From positions 372,001 through 436,000 of the forward strand of contig NZ_RJLM01000003.1 of assembly GCF_004104355.1 (NCBI RefSeq): DNA of 64,000 nt, given 5' to 3'. The stretch is from Photobacterium chitinilyticum. Lineage in GTDB: Bacteria > Pseudomonadota > Gammaproteobacteria > Enterobacterales > Vibrionaceae. Every line of letters begins with the position of its first letter. The first letter of the stretch is position 1. Positions 28,158 through 36,234 of this stretch are shown here, piece by piece. A model generated the notes under the pieces. It had not been told where the DNA came from. It did no database searches and was given only the letters and a program-made list of their open reading frames with translations. A program made the position numbers and the translations under genes.

Positions 28158-28450
28158 TTGTGCTTGTCCTCCCTGATCTCGGGTGGCGTACCTGTCAGTT
28201 TGTATACCTGCTCGATGTCATAGCTCACCGTGTTGCGGATCACATTGAAAAAGAGCCGACAGCCAGTCGCATGAAACCACATCTCCCGGTGGTTTCCCTT
28301 TATATTGTTGCGATGAAACAGGTATCGCCCCCACTCTTCGTCACTGACACACTCCGGATCCGGCGGGCGCACAATATGAGCTTCTCCGGCATAGGTAAAC
28401 TCTTCTTCCTCACGGTACTCTTCGCAATAAGGACAGTAGATATTCAACAT
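28154..28450 (-). CDS. soxD: Sarcosine oxidase delta subunit
   Basis: A 98-residue SoxD. The zinc ligands are visible in the N-terminal YCPYCEEYREEEEF and later in the HATGCRLFF segment, where the conserved His/Cys pair completes the site. The WGRYLFHRNNIKGNHREMWFHATGCR stretch is diagnostic. It sits between soxB and soxAG in the standard B-D-A order, 42 bases after soxB and overlapping soxAG by ATGA. It completes the heterotetrameric enzyme, structurally rather than catalytically. Confidence 0.95.
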   Translation of the reverse strand: MLNIYCPYCEEYREEEEFTYAGEAHIVRPPDPECVSDEEWGRYLFHRNNIKGNHREMWFHATGCRLFFNVIRNTVSYDIEQVYKLTGTPPEIREDKHK

Positions 28451-28492
28451 AGGACTCTCCTCGGCCAGGTGACTTCAAGGTAAGTAGATACC

Positions 28493-29755
28493 TTAATGCG
28501 CTACACCTGCTGCGCCATGTTCATCGATCAGGTAGCCGCTGACAAAGCGGTCGAGACTAAAAGGCTGCGCCAAAGGGTGCGGCCTGTCATTGGCAATGGT
28601 GTCGGCAAATACATGGCCGGAACCCGGAGTCGCCTTAAATCCGCCCGTTCCCCATCCGCAATTAAAATACAAACCGTCAATCGCTGTCGGACTGATGATC
28701 GGGCAGGCATCCGGACAAACATCAACAATACCGCCCCAATGGCGATTGAGCCGGACCCGGCTGAGGAAGGGGAACATTTCGATAATTGCGGCAATGGTGT
28801 GCTCGATAACCGGAAAGGATCCTCTCTGACCATACCCCAGATAACTATCGATACCGGCTCCAATCACCATATCGCCTTTATCCGACTGGCTGATATAACC
28901 GTGAACATGATTGGACATTACCACCGTATCCAAACAAGGTTTGAGCGGTTCAGATACCATGGCCTGGAGCGGGTGTGACTCGATAGGCAAAGTCATGTTG
29001 ACCATTTTGGCGATCTCGCCGGAATTACCCGCGGCTACGCACCCCACCTTGGCTGCGCCGATAAAGCCGTTCTTGGTCTCGACTCCCTGCACTCGGCCAT
29101 TACTCACCCGGATCCCGGTCACTTCACTTTGTTGGATCAGATCGACCCCCAGCTTGTCAGCCGCGCGGGCAAAGCCCCATGCAACAGCATCATGCCGTGC
29201 CGTACCAGCCCGTGGCTGCCAACTCGCCCCCAACACCGGATAACGGGCATTGGGTGAGCAATCCAGCAATGGCACCAAGGTCTGAACCGCAGCAGTATCG
29301 AGCACCTCCCCGTCAATACCATTGAGCCGGTTGGCATTGACCCGGCGTTCGATATCCCTCATATCCTGCAAGGTATGACCAAGATTCAACACCCCCCGCT
29401 GGCTGAACATCAAATTGTAATTAAGATCCTGTGACAGCCCCTCCCACAGCTTAAGCGAATGCTCGTAGAGGTGAGCCGCCTCATCCCACAAATAGTTGGA
29501 TCGGACAATCGTAGTATTACGGGCCGTATTGCCACCGCCCAGGTATCCCTTTTCCACAACCGCCACATTGGTGATGCCGTGTACTTTGGCCAGGTAATAC
29601 GCCGTGGCCAGCCCATGTCCGCCTCCGCCGATAATCACGACATCATAAAAAGGCTTTGGTTGCGGATTTCGCCATACCCGCTGCCAATGCTCATGAAAAC
29701 TCAATGCATGCTTAAACAGGCCAAAGCCCGAATAGTGATTCTTCTTTTCACTCAT
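28493..29755 (-). CDS. soxB: Sarcosine oxidase beta subunit
   Basis: This 420-residue FAD/FMN-binding subunit carries the sarcosine oxidation site. It begins [28 protein letters not shown], the typical SoxB start, followed by the dinucleotide motif [21 protein letters not shown]-terminal flavin segment ([20 protein letters not shown]) is also present. ATG 29755 is chosen over an in-frame start at 29866 because it matches family N-termini. It is the first gene of the sox-dgc run, so the main promoter should lie at about 29760-30080. No glyA precedes it, unlike in many sox operons. Confidence 0.95.
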   Translation of the reverse strand: MSEKKNHYSGFGLFKHALSFHEHWQRVWRNPQPKPFYDVVIIGGGGHGLATAYYLAKVHGITNVAVVEKGYLGGGNTARNTTIVRSNYLWDEAAHLYEHSLKLWEGLSQDLNYNLMFSQRGVLNLGHTLQDMRDIERRVNANRLNGIDGEVLDTAAVQTLVPLLDCSPNARYPVLGASWQPRAGTARHDAVAWGFARAADKLGVDLIQQSEVTGIRVSNGRVQGVETKNGFIGAAKVGCVAAGNSGEIAKMVNMTLPIESHPLQAMVSEPLKPCLDTVVMSNHVHGYISQSDKGDMVIGAGIDSYLGYGQRGSFPVIEHTIAAIIEMFPFLSRVRLNRHWGGIVDVCPDACPIISPTAIDGLYFNCGWGTGGFKATPGSGHVFADTIANDRPHPLAQPFSLDRFVSGYLIDEHGAAGVAH

Positions 29756-30088
29756 TGATAGCGCCTTCCCAGACAAACACATATGGATGCCAGAGCGCAG
29801 ACTCGCTCCCTTTTGATGAAGCCTAATGCTCAATACAAGAAAAGAATGTCCGGTTGCGGCGAACAATAGCCGATTTGCGACAGTCCAAAGCAGGCCCCAA
29901 GGTACCTCAACATGCAGGAGTCAGAATGAGGCCAGCATATTCAGTTCAAGAAAAATAACCGAAGTAATGGTTTTTCCCTTTCAACATTATTTGACACAGA
30001 AATATTATCCATAGGATAACGCTCCGCAAACCTTTGAGAGCACAGAAATTTTATGATTGTGCAAAGACACTTAGTATGAGGACATTGT
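29756..30088. other. Divergent regulatory region between soxB and the luxR homologue
   Basis: About 330 bases must hold the promoter of the 12-gene sox-dgc run on the minus strand and that of the luxR homologue on the plus strand. On the plus strand, TTGACA (29991-29996) with TAGGAT (30012-30017) is a weak candidate because its spacer is only 15 bases. I could not identify a GbdR site with confidence. The base composition changes sharply across this region, from GC-rich to AT-rich. Confidence 0.4.
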
Positions 30089-30816
30089 ATGTATGATATT
30101 TATAACCTGAGGGGCTGCATTCGTTCGGCAAAATCAGAAAGTGATTTAACGGCTACCCTCAGTGACATCACAAATCGAATTGGATTTGACTGTTTTTTTT
30201 TACTGTCTCAAACTCAATATCAATCACCAAAACAGAGGAAATAACATTAACCAATTATAGTAAGGAGAAGGAACAGATCTTTAGAGATAGAAATATTAAT
30301 AAAATATTAATCCGTTACTGTAAAGAAAACCGAATACCTGTCCTTTGGGGAAAACTTGAGAAACCGAGGCAAAATCATTACTACTTTAATTATATTTCTG
30401 ATAGAAACATCAGGACAATGCCTCCTAGTTTCACTATTCCGATCCACAACTCAATAGGACGATTTAGTACAATCAGCTTTTCATTAAAAGAAGCAAATGA
30501 CTATAATCAAGACTTGTTTTTCTATGCTGCTAGTTTAGCTCAAACTATCATCCCCTACTTACAAGATAAGATTGACGAAACGGCATTAAAAAATAGCATC
30601 AAACATCAACAACTCACTAGTCGGGAAACGGAAGCTTTAATGTGGGCAACTGAAGGTAAAAGTGCATGGGAGATAGCAAAAATATTTGACTGCTCAGAGC
30701 GAACCGTAAGCTTTCACCTGCAAAATGCCTGCAATAAGTTAGACGCATCAAATAAGTATCAAGCAATATCAAAAGGGATATTATCAGGAATAATATTCCC
30801 GAACATCCCTTTTTAA
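30089..30816 (+). pseudogene. luxR: LuxR homologue (A. fischeri type) interrupted by a -1 frameshift at a T9 run
   Basis: Joining codons 30089-30202 to the -1 frame 30202-30816 gives a full-length LuxR of 242 residues. The C-terminal domain (LTSRETEALMWATEGKSAWE, then CSERTVSFHLQNACNKLD) is strikingly like A. fischeri LuxR. In the zero frame translation stops at TAA 30242-30244. Several autoinducer-contact positions differ from LuxR: around NYSKEKEQIFRDRN the usual Trp57, Asp70 and Pro71 are replaced, although the later PVLW tryptophan is kept. It is convergent with luxI, with only a weak AACAC/GTGTT hairpin between them. Decay, a sequencing error in the T run, or a functional frameshift are all possible. 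A shorter start at ATG 30418 would give only the DNA-binding half (132 aa). Confidence 0.8.
30193..30202 (+). other. T9 run with a canonical -1 slippery heptamer
   Basis: Nine Ts (30193-30201) followed by A place U UUU UUA (30196-30202) in the correct zero-frame register (codons TTT TTA). A -1 slip here opens exactly the frame that encodes the rest of LuxR. Homopolymers of this length are also prone to slippage in replication, transcription and sequencing. Confidence 0.7.
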
Positions 30817-30888
30817 CACATTGTGTTTTATTTGATTATATTTCGGTTTGATTATTTATTAAGCCGATTTATTTACCCCATGGTAAAA

Positions 30889-31476
30889 TCAGTGTTCTCG
30901 CATTACGGACCTTTTAAGATCATCATCTATTTTAATTGATAACGTTACTGATTTGGTGCTACCTAATGTATGGACTTTTTTATCACCCGCTCGCTCAAAA
31001 GGGAGTCCAGTACGCTTAAGCATACGTTCAATAGGTAACGTAGAAACAGTTAAATATTCAGAAATCCCTTTATCGACAGCATGAAGATATAAAGCTCTAA
31101 ATAAAAACAAAGTTGAGTTGCTTAAAGTACAATTACTTTTAGATGAACTTTTATTAATACAAAACCGACTTAATTCATAAACATTACTTGATTCTACTGC
31201 GCTCTGTTCACCAAGTAATTCTGGAAAAATATCCTTTAGCATATAATTTTTAGTTGTGGGAATAAGCCTCCCACAACCAAGTATATTCCCCGTATCATCC
31301 TCAATATAAACATATGATGCATCAGGCGTATCATATTGATCTGATTCTAGATTTCCTTCTGTTTTTAAATCCCATTTTAATCTCTTCCTAAATACATCAT
31401 ACCTTAGTTCTAACAGTCTCATATAATCAGGTTTTGATATCGAATCAAATGTCTGTTGCTTGAATGTTAGGTTCAT
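30889..31476 (-). CDS. luxI: LuxI-type acyl-homoserine lactone synthase
   Basis: This 195-residue LuxI family enzyme makes an N-acyl-homoserine lactone from S-adenosylmethionine and an acyl carrier. Conserved features include RYDVFRKRLKWDL (Arg25, Phe29, Trp35), ESDQYD, the CGRLIPTT arginine and YELSRF. The segment NYMLKDIFPELLGEQSA is very close to A. fischeri LuxI, so a 3-oxo-hexanoyl-type product is a reasonable guess. ATG 31476 has GGAGG 8 bases upstream; the upstream TTG lies inside that SD. A lux box lies 53-72 bases before the start, implying autoinduction by a LuxR protein. No luciferase genes follow. Confidence 0.94.
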   Translation of the reverse strand: MNLTFKQQTFDSISKPDYMRLLELRYDVFRKRLKWDLKTEGNLESDQYDTPDASYVYIEDDTGNILGCGRLIPTTKNYMLKDIFPELLGEQSAVESSNVYELSRFCINKSSSKSNCTLSNSTLFLFRALYLHAVDKGISEYLTVSTLPIERMLKRTGLPFERAGDKKVHTLGSTKSVTLSIKIDDDLKRSVMREH

Positions 31477-31528
31477 TTTAGTGTCCTCCAAAAATATCGA
31501 TAAGATATCAATGGATTAATCAATAGAA

Positions 31529-31548
31529 ACCTGTCACACATAACAGGT
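31529..31548 (-). promoter_or_regulatory. lux box upstream of luxI
   Basis: ACCTGTCACACATAACAGGT is a 20-bp inverted repeat with ACCTGT/ACAGGT arms, extended by one more A/T pair on each side. It matches the A. fischeri lux box design (ACCTGT-N8-ACAGGT). About 20 bases downstream on the minus strand is TATCTT, a -10-like element, so the box would be centred near -42 as in the luxI promoter of A. fischeri. The kinase gene on the other side starts 254 bases away. Confidence 0.88.
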
Positions 31549-31801
31549 TGAAACAAGCATCAAAACATGATATGAGACCACGCTGCGCATTAAGAATAAA
31601 ATATTGCCAGCATCATTAAATGGTATAGAATTAAGAGTAATAGTCCAAATTGATCAATACAATCAAAGCAAACCACCTAAGTGCATCCTGATGACTATCT
31701 TGATTGCTTAAAAAACCAAGAACATATAAAATTACACTCATATAGTAAAAAACAGTATTGACATAACTTTATTTGACTGGTAGTTAGACGGTAAAGCAAT
31801 A

Positions 31802-34732
31802 ATGACTTATGAATTTATTAAACTCATTTTATCTTCTTTCGCCCGGTTGCAATTTTCCATTTTAATAATCTCAACAATAATCATCTCAATTTGGCTCTCT
31901 TACTACCTATTATTCTTAACGAAAAATGAAGTTAAAGTTAAAAAATCAATATTTTACACCTACTCTTTATATTTGTTATTCATTAATATTTGGGTCATTT
32001 CAAACGCGTATTTTCAATCAACATTGTTACCCTATTTCGGTTCCAATATTGCAAAAGAGATAGCTTTAATCGCCAACTCATCTTCTTTGTTATCAGCCAA
32101 CTTCGCATTTTTATTTTCATGCCTACTCGTAAGATCAAACAAAACATTAAAACCCTATCAGCTATGTGTTTTTCTAATAGGCGTCATCGTGTCGATTGGA
32201 ATATTCATCTTCCCAGAACTAACCACTCTTGGTGTTAAGATAAATTCTATTGGGGTGTTTTCAATTACGCTAGGAGAAGCCTCTCATAAATTTTTCATTT
32301 TTGGCTTCTTTCTACTGATATTAACATTCAGAAACTTTTATCTATATAGAAAAAGTCAGCTAAAAATAAATATAACCAAAAGTAATTACATGATGTTTGG
32401 CATTTCAATCTTCATGATATCAACATTAATATGCCATATAATTCTTCCAAGCACATCTAATAACTACACTTCAACTTGGATACCTCCAGCTCTTTCTATT
32501 TTTGAACAGATTCTTGTTGGTTACGCTATCTTTTATGACCGCTTTTATAGTCTGAGGTATATGTTACATTTAAGTATTAGTTATTTACTAAATGCTGCTT
32601 TATATCTATCGCCAGTAATCGTGATCGTGCAAATAGAACAAAGTGGGTATCAATTTGCTTTAGTCGGATTTTGGATAATTATCAGTGGCGTTTTTTGGAA
32701 AAAAAGTTTAAATGTACTTCAACGACATATAAATAGATTTATCTATGGTTCACCGAATAGCACAGTTAATAACATTCATGGTCTAGTCAACGACTTTAAA
32801 GAATCCAGTGACGAAGCATTACGTAAAGTAAAAGAGATTCTGAATTCAAACACTGGGAAAATAATAAAAGTTGGAATTAACCCCTCACAATCAGCACTAA
32901 CTGATTACCTTGAATCCCAGAATGAGGCAATACTAAAGGATGAGCTTGATTATTTCATCGAGTATCATTCATCCAACATTGAAAATCTCACAAAAATTAG
33001 AAACAACATGGCTGAAAGTGATTCGGCCTTGATTTTGCCGATTTTTAACAACCATGAAATCACTCACCTATTCATGGTATCGAAGAAGAATGAAGGTGGG
33101 ATTTTTAGCTATGAGGAAATTACCGCCCTTCAACTAGTGCTTGAGCAATCAAACAAGTTTATTTATGCCGAGGATCAGATACGAAAATCCCAACTACTTG
33201 CAGGCTCTATTGCACACGAAATGAAAAACCCATTATCCAAAATTCAGTATCATTTTGAACGCATTGATGCTGACTTGTTTGACTTGGATACTTCATCTCT
33301 GATCCCTTATGCCTCTTCAGAAATGAAAACTATCTACCAAAATATCTGTGAAGTAAAAAGTGCTGTCCAGTTAGGTTCCAAGTTCATAGAAGTCATCCTT
33401 AACGAGCTGCAGGGCGGTAGGATCAATTCTGAGTCTTTCCGTCTCTTTTCTGCAAGAGATCTGATCTCTCAGTCACTGCATGACTATAATTTCGAAGATG
33501 CCGATTCAAAATATGCAATCTCACTAGAATCAGATTCTGATTTCATTTTCAAAGGTAACGATACCCTCTATAGCTTCATCATTTTTAATTTATTAAACAA
33601 TAGTCTGTTTTATTTAACTCAACATCCCGACATGAAAGTAAACATAAAACTATGCCCAGGCAAGGAGCAAAACACGGTTATATTTACAGATACAGGCCCA
33701 GGTATAGACGCAGACCACCTTCCATGCATTTTCGATGAAATGTATACCTCAGGAAAAAACAATGGCAACGGCCTTGGCCTAGCCTACTGTAAGCGTGTTA
33801 TGACGGCTTTTGGTGGTGACATAACCTGCCGTTCAGAGCTGGGCAAATTTACAGAGTTTACCCTGAGCTTTCCTAGTTTGAGTTCGACTTATGACAAAGA
33901 GACAATAAATCGTTTTAAACATGCTCTACAAGGAAAGTACTGCCTTTTGGTTGGAGACTTCTCATCAAGCATGAAGTTAACAGTATTACTCTATGAGCTA
34001 GACATCAAAGTCACGAAAGTAGCAAGCTTGAAGGAAATGACGCATGTACTTTCATTTCGTCATTATGATTTTGTTTTGGTTCATGATGACATGATCCAAC
34101 AATCAACCGAAGCTATCAAGTCGATCCGTTCAGGAAAGCTAGGCGCCATCGCCCAAGTTACCCCTATAATTGTCTGCTCGAATATTCGTATTGATACTCA
34201 AACCAAAGCGCTTCCACATTGTCTTATTCAAGGTTTTCTCAACACCACAGAAGAGGAACTCCTTTTCAGTTTTCAACAAATGATCGACAACGGCAATCTG
34301 AAACCTCTGGGTAACCTTATAGGGAAAAAAGTATTGGTAGTCGACGATATGTGGGTCAATCGCTTATTGATTAAAGGCTATCTAGAAAGTGAAGGGATCA
34401 CTTTTATGCAGGCCGAAAATGGTCGAGAAGCAATCGATATTGTAAAGGCTGAGAACGTCGACTTTATCCTAATGGATATTCGTATGCCGGTTATGGATGG
34501 ATTTGAAGCAACAACCGAGATACGGAAGATTTCCCCCTCAGTGCCGATTGTTGCTCTATCTGGTGAGTATGGTGATGATATTGCCACTACGATTAAAGTG
34601 ATGATGGAAGATCACTTAATGAAGCCGATCACCAAAAAGCGTTTATTGCAAAAAATCAATCTACATCTTCGAGATACCCCACTTTCTCTACGCGCTACCC
34701 GTCCAAGTTATTCGGCAACAGAAATATATTAA
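31802..34732 (+). CDS. Membrane hybrid sensor histidine kinase with two receiver-like domains
   Basis: The 976-residue protein starts with about eight membrane helices (residues 1-310). A weak GAF-like segment follows (about 330-450), then a HisKA domain with SIAHEMKNPLSKI (His near 471). An ATPase domain has FNLLNNSLFYLTQH, DTGPGIDADHL and GNGLGLAYCKR. After it comes a degenerate receiver (about 705-820, VLVHDD without a clear phospho-Asp pocket) and a full receiver with Asp892 (FILMDIRMP). The H-box resembles that of CqsS-type quorum-sensing kinases. It is divergent from luxI, an arrangement reminiscent of autoinducer synthase-receptor pairs such as luxM-luxN. The ligand is unknown and AHL sensing is inference. 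Confidence 0.82.
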   Translation: MTYEFIKLILSSFARLQFSILIISTIIISIWLSYYLLFLTKNEVKVKKSIFYTYSLYLLFINIWVISNAYFQSTLLPYFGSNIAKEIALIANSSSLLSANFAFLFSCLLVRSNKTLKPYQLCVFLIGVIVSIGIFIFPELTTLGVKINSIGVFSITLGEASHKFFIFGFFLLILTFRNFYLYRKSQLKINITKSNYMMFGISIFMISTLICHIILPSTSNNYTSTWIPPALSIFEQILVGYAIFYDRFYSLRYMLHLSISYLLNAALYLSPVIVIVQIEQSGYQFALVGFWIIISGVFWKKSLNVLQRHINRFIYGSPNSTVNNIHGLVNDFKESSDEALRKVKEILNSNTGKIIKVGINPSQSALTDYLESQNEAILKDELDYFIEYHSSNIENLTKIRNNMAESDSALILPIFNNHEITHLFMVSKKNEGGIFSYEEITALQLVLEQSNKFIYAEDQIRKSQLLAGSIAHEMKNPLSKIQYHFERIDADLFDLDTSSLIPYASSEMKTIYQNICEVKSAVQLGSKFIEVILNELQGGRINSESFRLFSARDLISQSLHDYNFEDADSKYAISLESDSDFIFKGNDTLYSFIIFNLLNNSLFYLTQHPDMKVNIKLCPGKEQNTVIFTDTGPGIDADHLPCIFDEMYTSGKNNGNGLGLAYCKRVMTAFGGDITCRSELGKFTEFTLSFPSLSSTYDKETINRFKHALQGKYCLLVGDFSSSMKLTVLLYELDIKVTKVASLKEMTHVLSFRHYDFVLVHDDMIQQSTEAIKSIRSGKLGAIAQVTPIIVCSNIRIDTQTKALPHCLIQGFLNTTEEELLFSFQQMIDNGNLKPLGNLIGKKVLVVDDMWVNRLLIKGYLESEGITFMQAENGREAIDIVKAENVDFILMDIRMPVMDGFEATTEIRKISPSVPIVALSGEYGDDIATTIKVMMEDHLMKPITKKRLLQKINLHLRDTPLSLRATRPSYSATEIY

Positions 34733-34875
34733 TGACGTTCGCTGATTAGGCTTGTCATAAACAGCAGAGTATCCCTGACAGCCTTGCTTCATGTTAGAAT
34801 GCGCACATTCATATTCTTCTGTTATCGCCACCAGCCATAACAGTGGGTAAATTAATCATATACCTGAGATTCAAC

Positions 34876-36144
34876 ATGCCATTCTCCAAGCTTGGATTAA
34901 GCGATCCGATTGTAAAAGCTGTAACCGAACTCGGTTACGAAACCCCAACGCCGATTCAAGAGAAAGCCATTCCAGTCATATTGACGGGCAAGAACCTTAT
35001 TGCAGCGGCCCAAACTGGAACAGGGAAAACGGCGAGCTTTGTATTGCCAATAATACAAATGCTAAGTGAAGAACAGCGTACTGTGCGTCGGAAACGTATT
35101 CGCGCACTCATATTGGTGCCAACCCGAGAATTGGCGGTGCAGGTAGAAAATAATGTTGCACAGTACAGCAAGCATCTAGCGCTGAACTCACTGGCAATGT
35201 ATGGTGGCGTTGACGCCAGGCAGCAGAAACAACAACTTATTGAAGGTGTCGATATTCTGGTTGCAACTCCAGGCAGGCTGTTGGATATGTATAGCCAACG
35301 CGCCGTGCATTTTGACGAGTTGGACATACTGGTACTGGATGAAGCCGATAGAATGCTCGACATGGGCTTTATCGAAGACATCAATAAGATTATTGAACGC
35401 TTACCTTTAGAACGACAAAACCTGCTATTTTCGGCCACGCTATCTAAACAGGTTCGCATCTTGGCCAAAACAGCCATCGATAGCCCAGTTGAAATCTCGG
35501 TCTCTCCAGACAGTGCAACCACTCCACAAATAGACCAATGGCTAATCACTGTCGACAAAGACAAGAAATCGGCATTGCTGAGTCATTTGATTAAGGAGAA
35601 CCAGTGGGATCAGGCGCTGATTTTTATCGAAACCAAGCATGGTGCCGCAAAACTGGTCAGCCAACTAGAAAAACGCGGTATTAATGCCGAGGCTTTTCAT
35701 AGCGGTAGAAGTCAGGAGGTTCGTGCACAACTACTGGCTGACTTTAAATCGGGCAAACTCAATCTGCTAGTGGCAACAGGAGTTGCTGCTCGCGGTATTG
35801 ATATTGATAACCTGACCCGTGTCGTCAACTATGATTTACCGTTTCCTGCTGATGACTATGTTCACCGTATTGGCCGTACCGGTCGTGCTGGGGCTTCCGG
35901 CGAAGCTGTCTCGTTTGTATCAAAAGACGACTTTAAGAATCTTTGTATGATTGAAAGCCGCCTAGGACACCTTATTACCCGAAAAGAAGTTGAAGGATTT
36001 GCACCAAGAAAAGAAGTGCCAATTTCTATTTTGAATTATGTGCCGAAAAGCAAACAAAACGTGGGACGCAATAATCCGAAAAACAGACCGTCGAACGATC
36101 GGGCCAATAAGAAGAACAATCAAGGAACGAAAGGAAACAGCTAG
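34876..36144 (+). CDS. rhlE: ATP-dependent RNA helicase of the RhlE family
   Basis: This 422-residue DEAD-box helicase remodels RNA in the cytosol. Motifs in order are AAQTGTGKT (I), PTRELAVQ (Ia), TPGRLL (Ib), VLDEADRML (II, DEAD), SATL (III), then ATGVAARGIDI (V) and HRIGRTGRAG (VI). A short basic tail (about 40 residues, many N, K and R) follows the core, as is usual in RhlE. ATG 34876 matches family N-termini (MPFSKLGLSDPIVKA); an in-frame ATG at 34843 would add a non-conserved stretch. A strong hairpin lies after it. Confidence 0.93.
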   Translation: MPFSKLGLSDPIVKAVTELGYETPTPIQEKAIPVILTGKNLIAAAQTGTGKTASFVLPIIQMLSEEQRTVRRKRIRALILVPTRELAVQVENNVAQYSKHLALNSLAMYGGVDARQQKQQLIEGVDILVATPGRLLDMYSQRAVHFDELDILVLDEADRMLDMGFIEDINKIIERLPLERQNLLFSATLSKQVRILAKTAIDSPVEISVSPDSATTPQIDQWLITVDKDKKSALLSHLIKENQWDQALIFIETKHGAAKLVSQLEKRGINAEAFHSGRSQEVRAQLLADFKSGKLNLLVATGVAARGIDIDNLTRVVNYDLPFPADDYVHRIGRTGRAGASGEAVSFVSKDDFKNLCMIESRLGHLITRKEVEGFAPRKEVPISILNYVPKSKQNVGRNNPKNRPSNDRANKKNNQGTKGNS

Positions 36145-36182
36145 TTGTTTTACGAGGATTCGCTGAGCAGCTAACCCGAATG

Positions 36183-36214
36183 CCTCCGCTCGCTTTATCA
36201 AAAGCGAGCGGAGG
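36183..36214. terminator. Strong bidirectional hairpin between rhlE and nupC
   Basis: CCTCCGCTCGCTTT (36183-36196) and AAAGCGAGCGGAGG (36201-36214) form a perfect 14-bp stem around ATCA. It lies between the ends of two convergent genes, 39 bases after rhlE and 21 before the nupC stop. Confidence 0.75.
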
Positions 36215-36234
36215 ATAATTGCACAGATGACGGC

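Noticed and set aside
29890-29930. ACCTC...CAGGA near soxB as a second lux box
   Set aside because: The arms are only partly symmetrical and the spacing is shorter than the 20-bp lux box.
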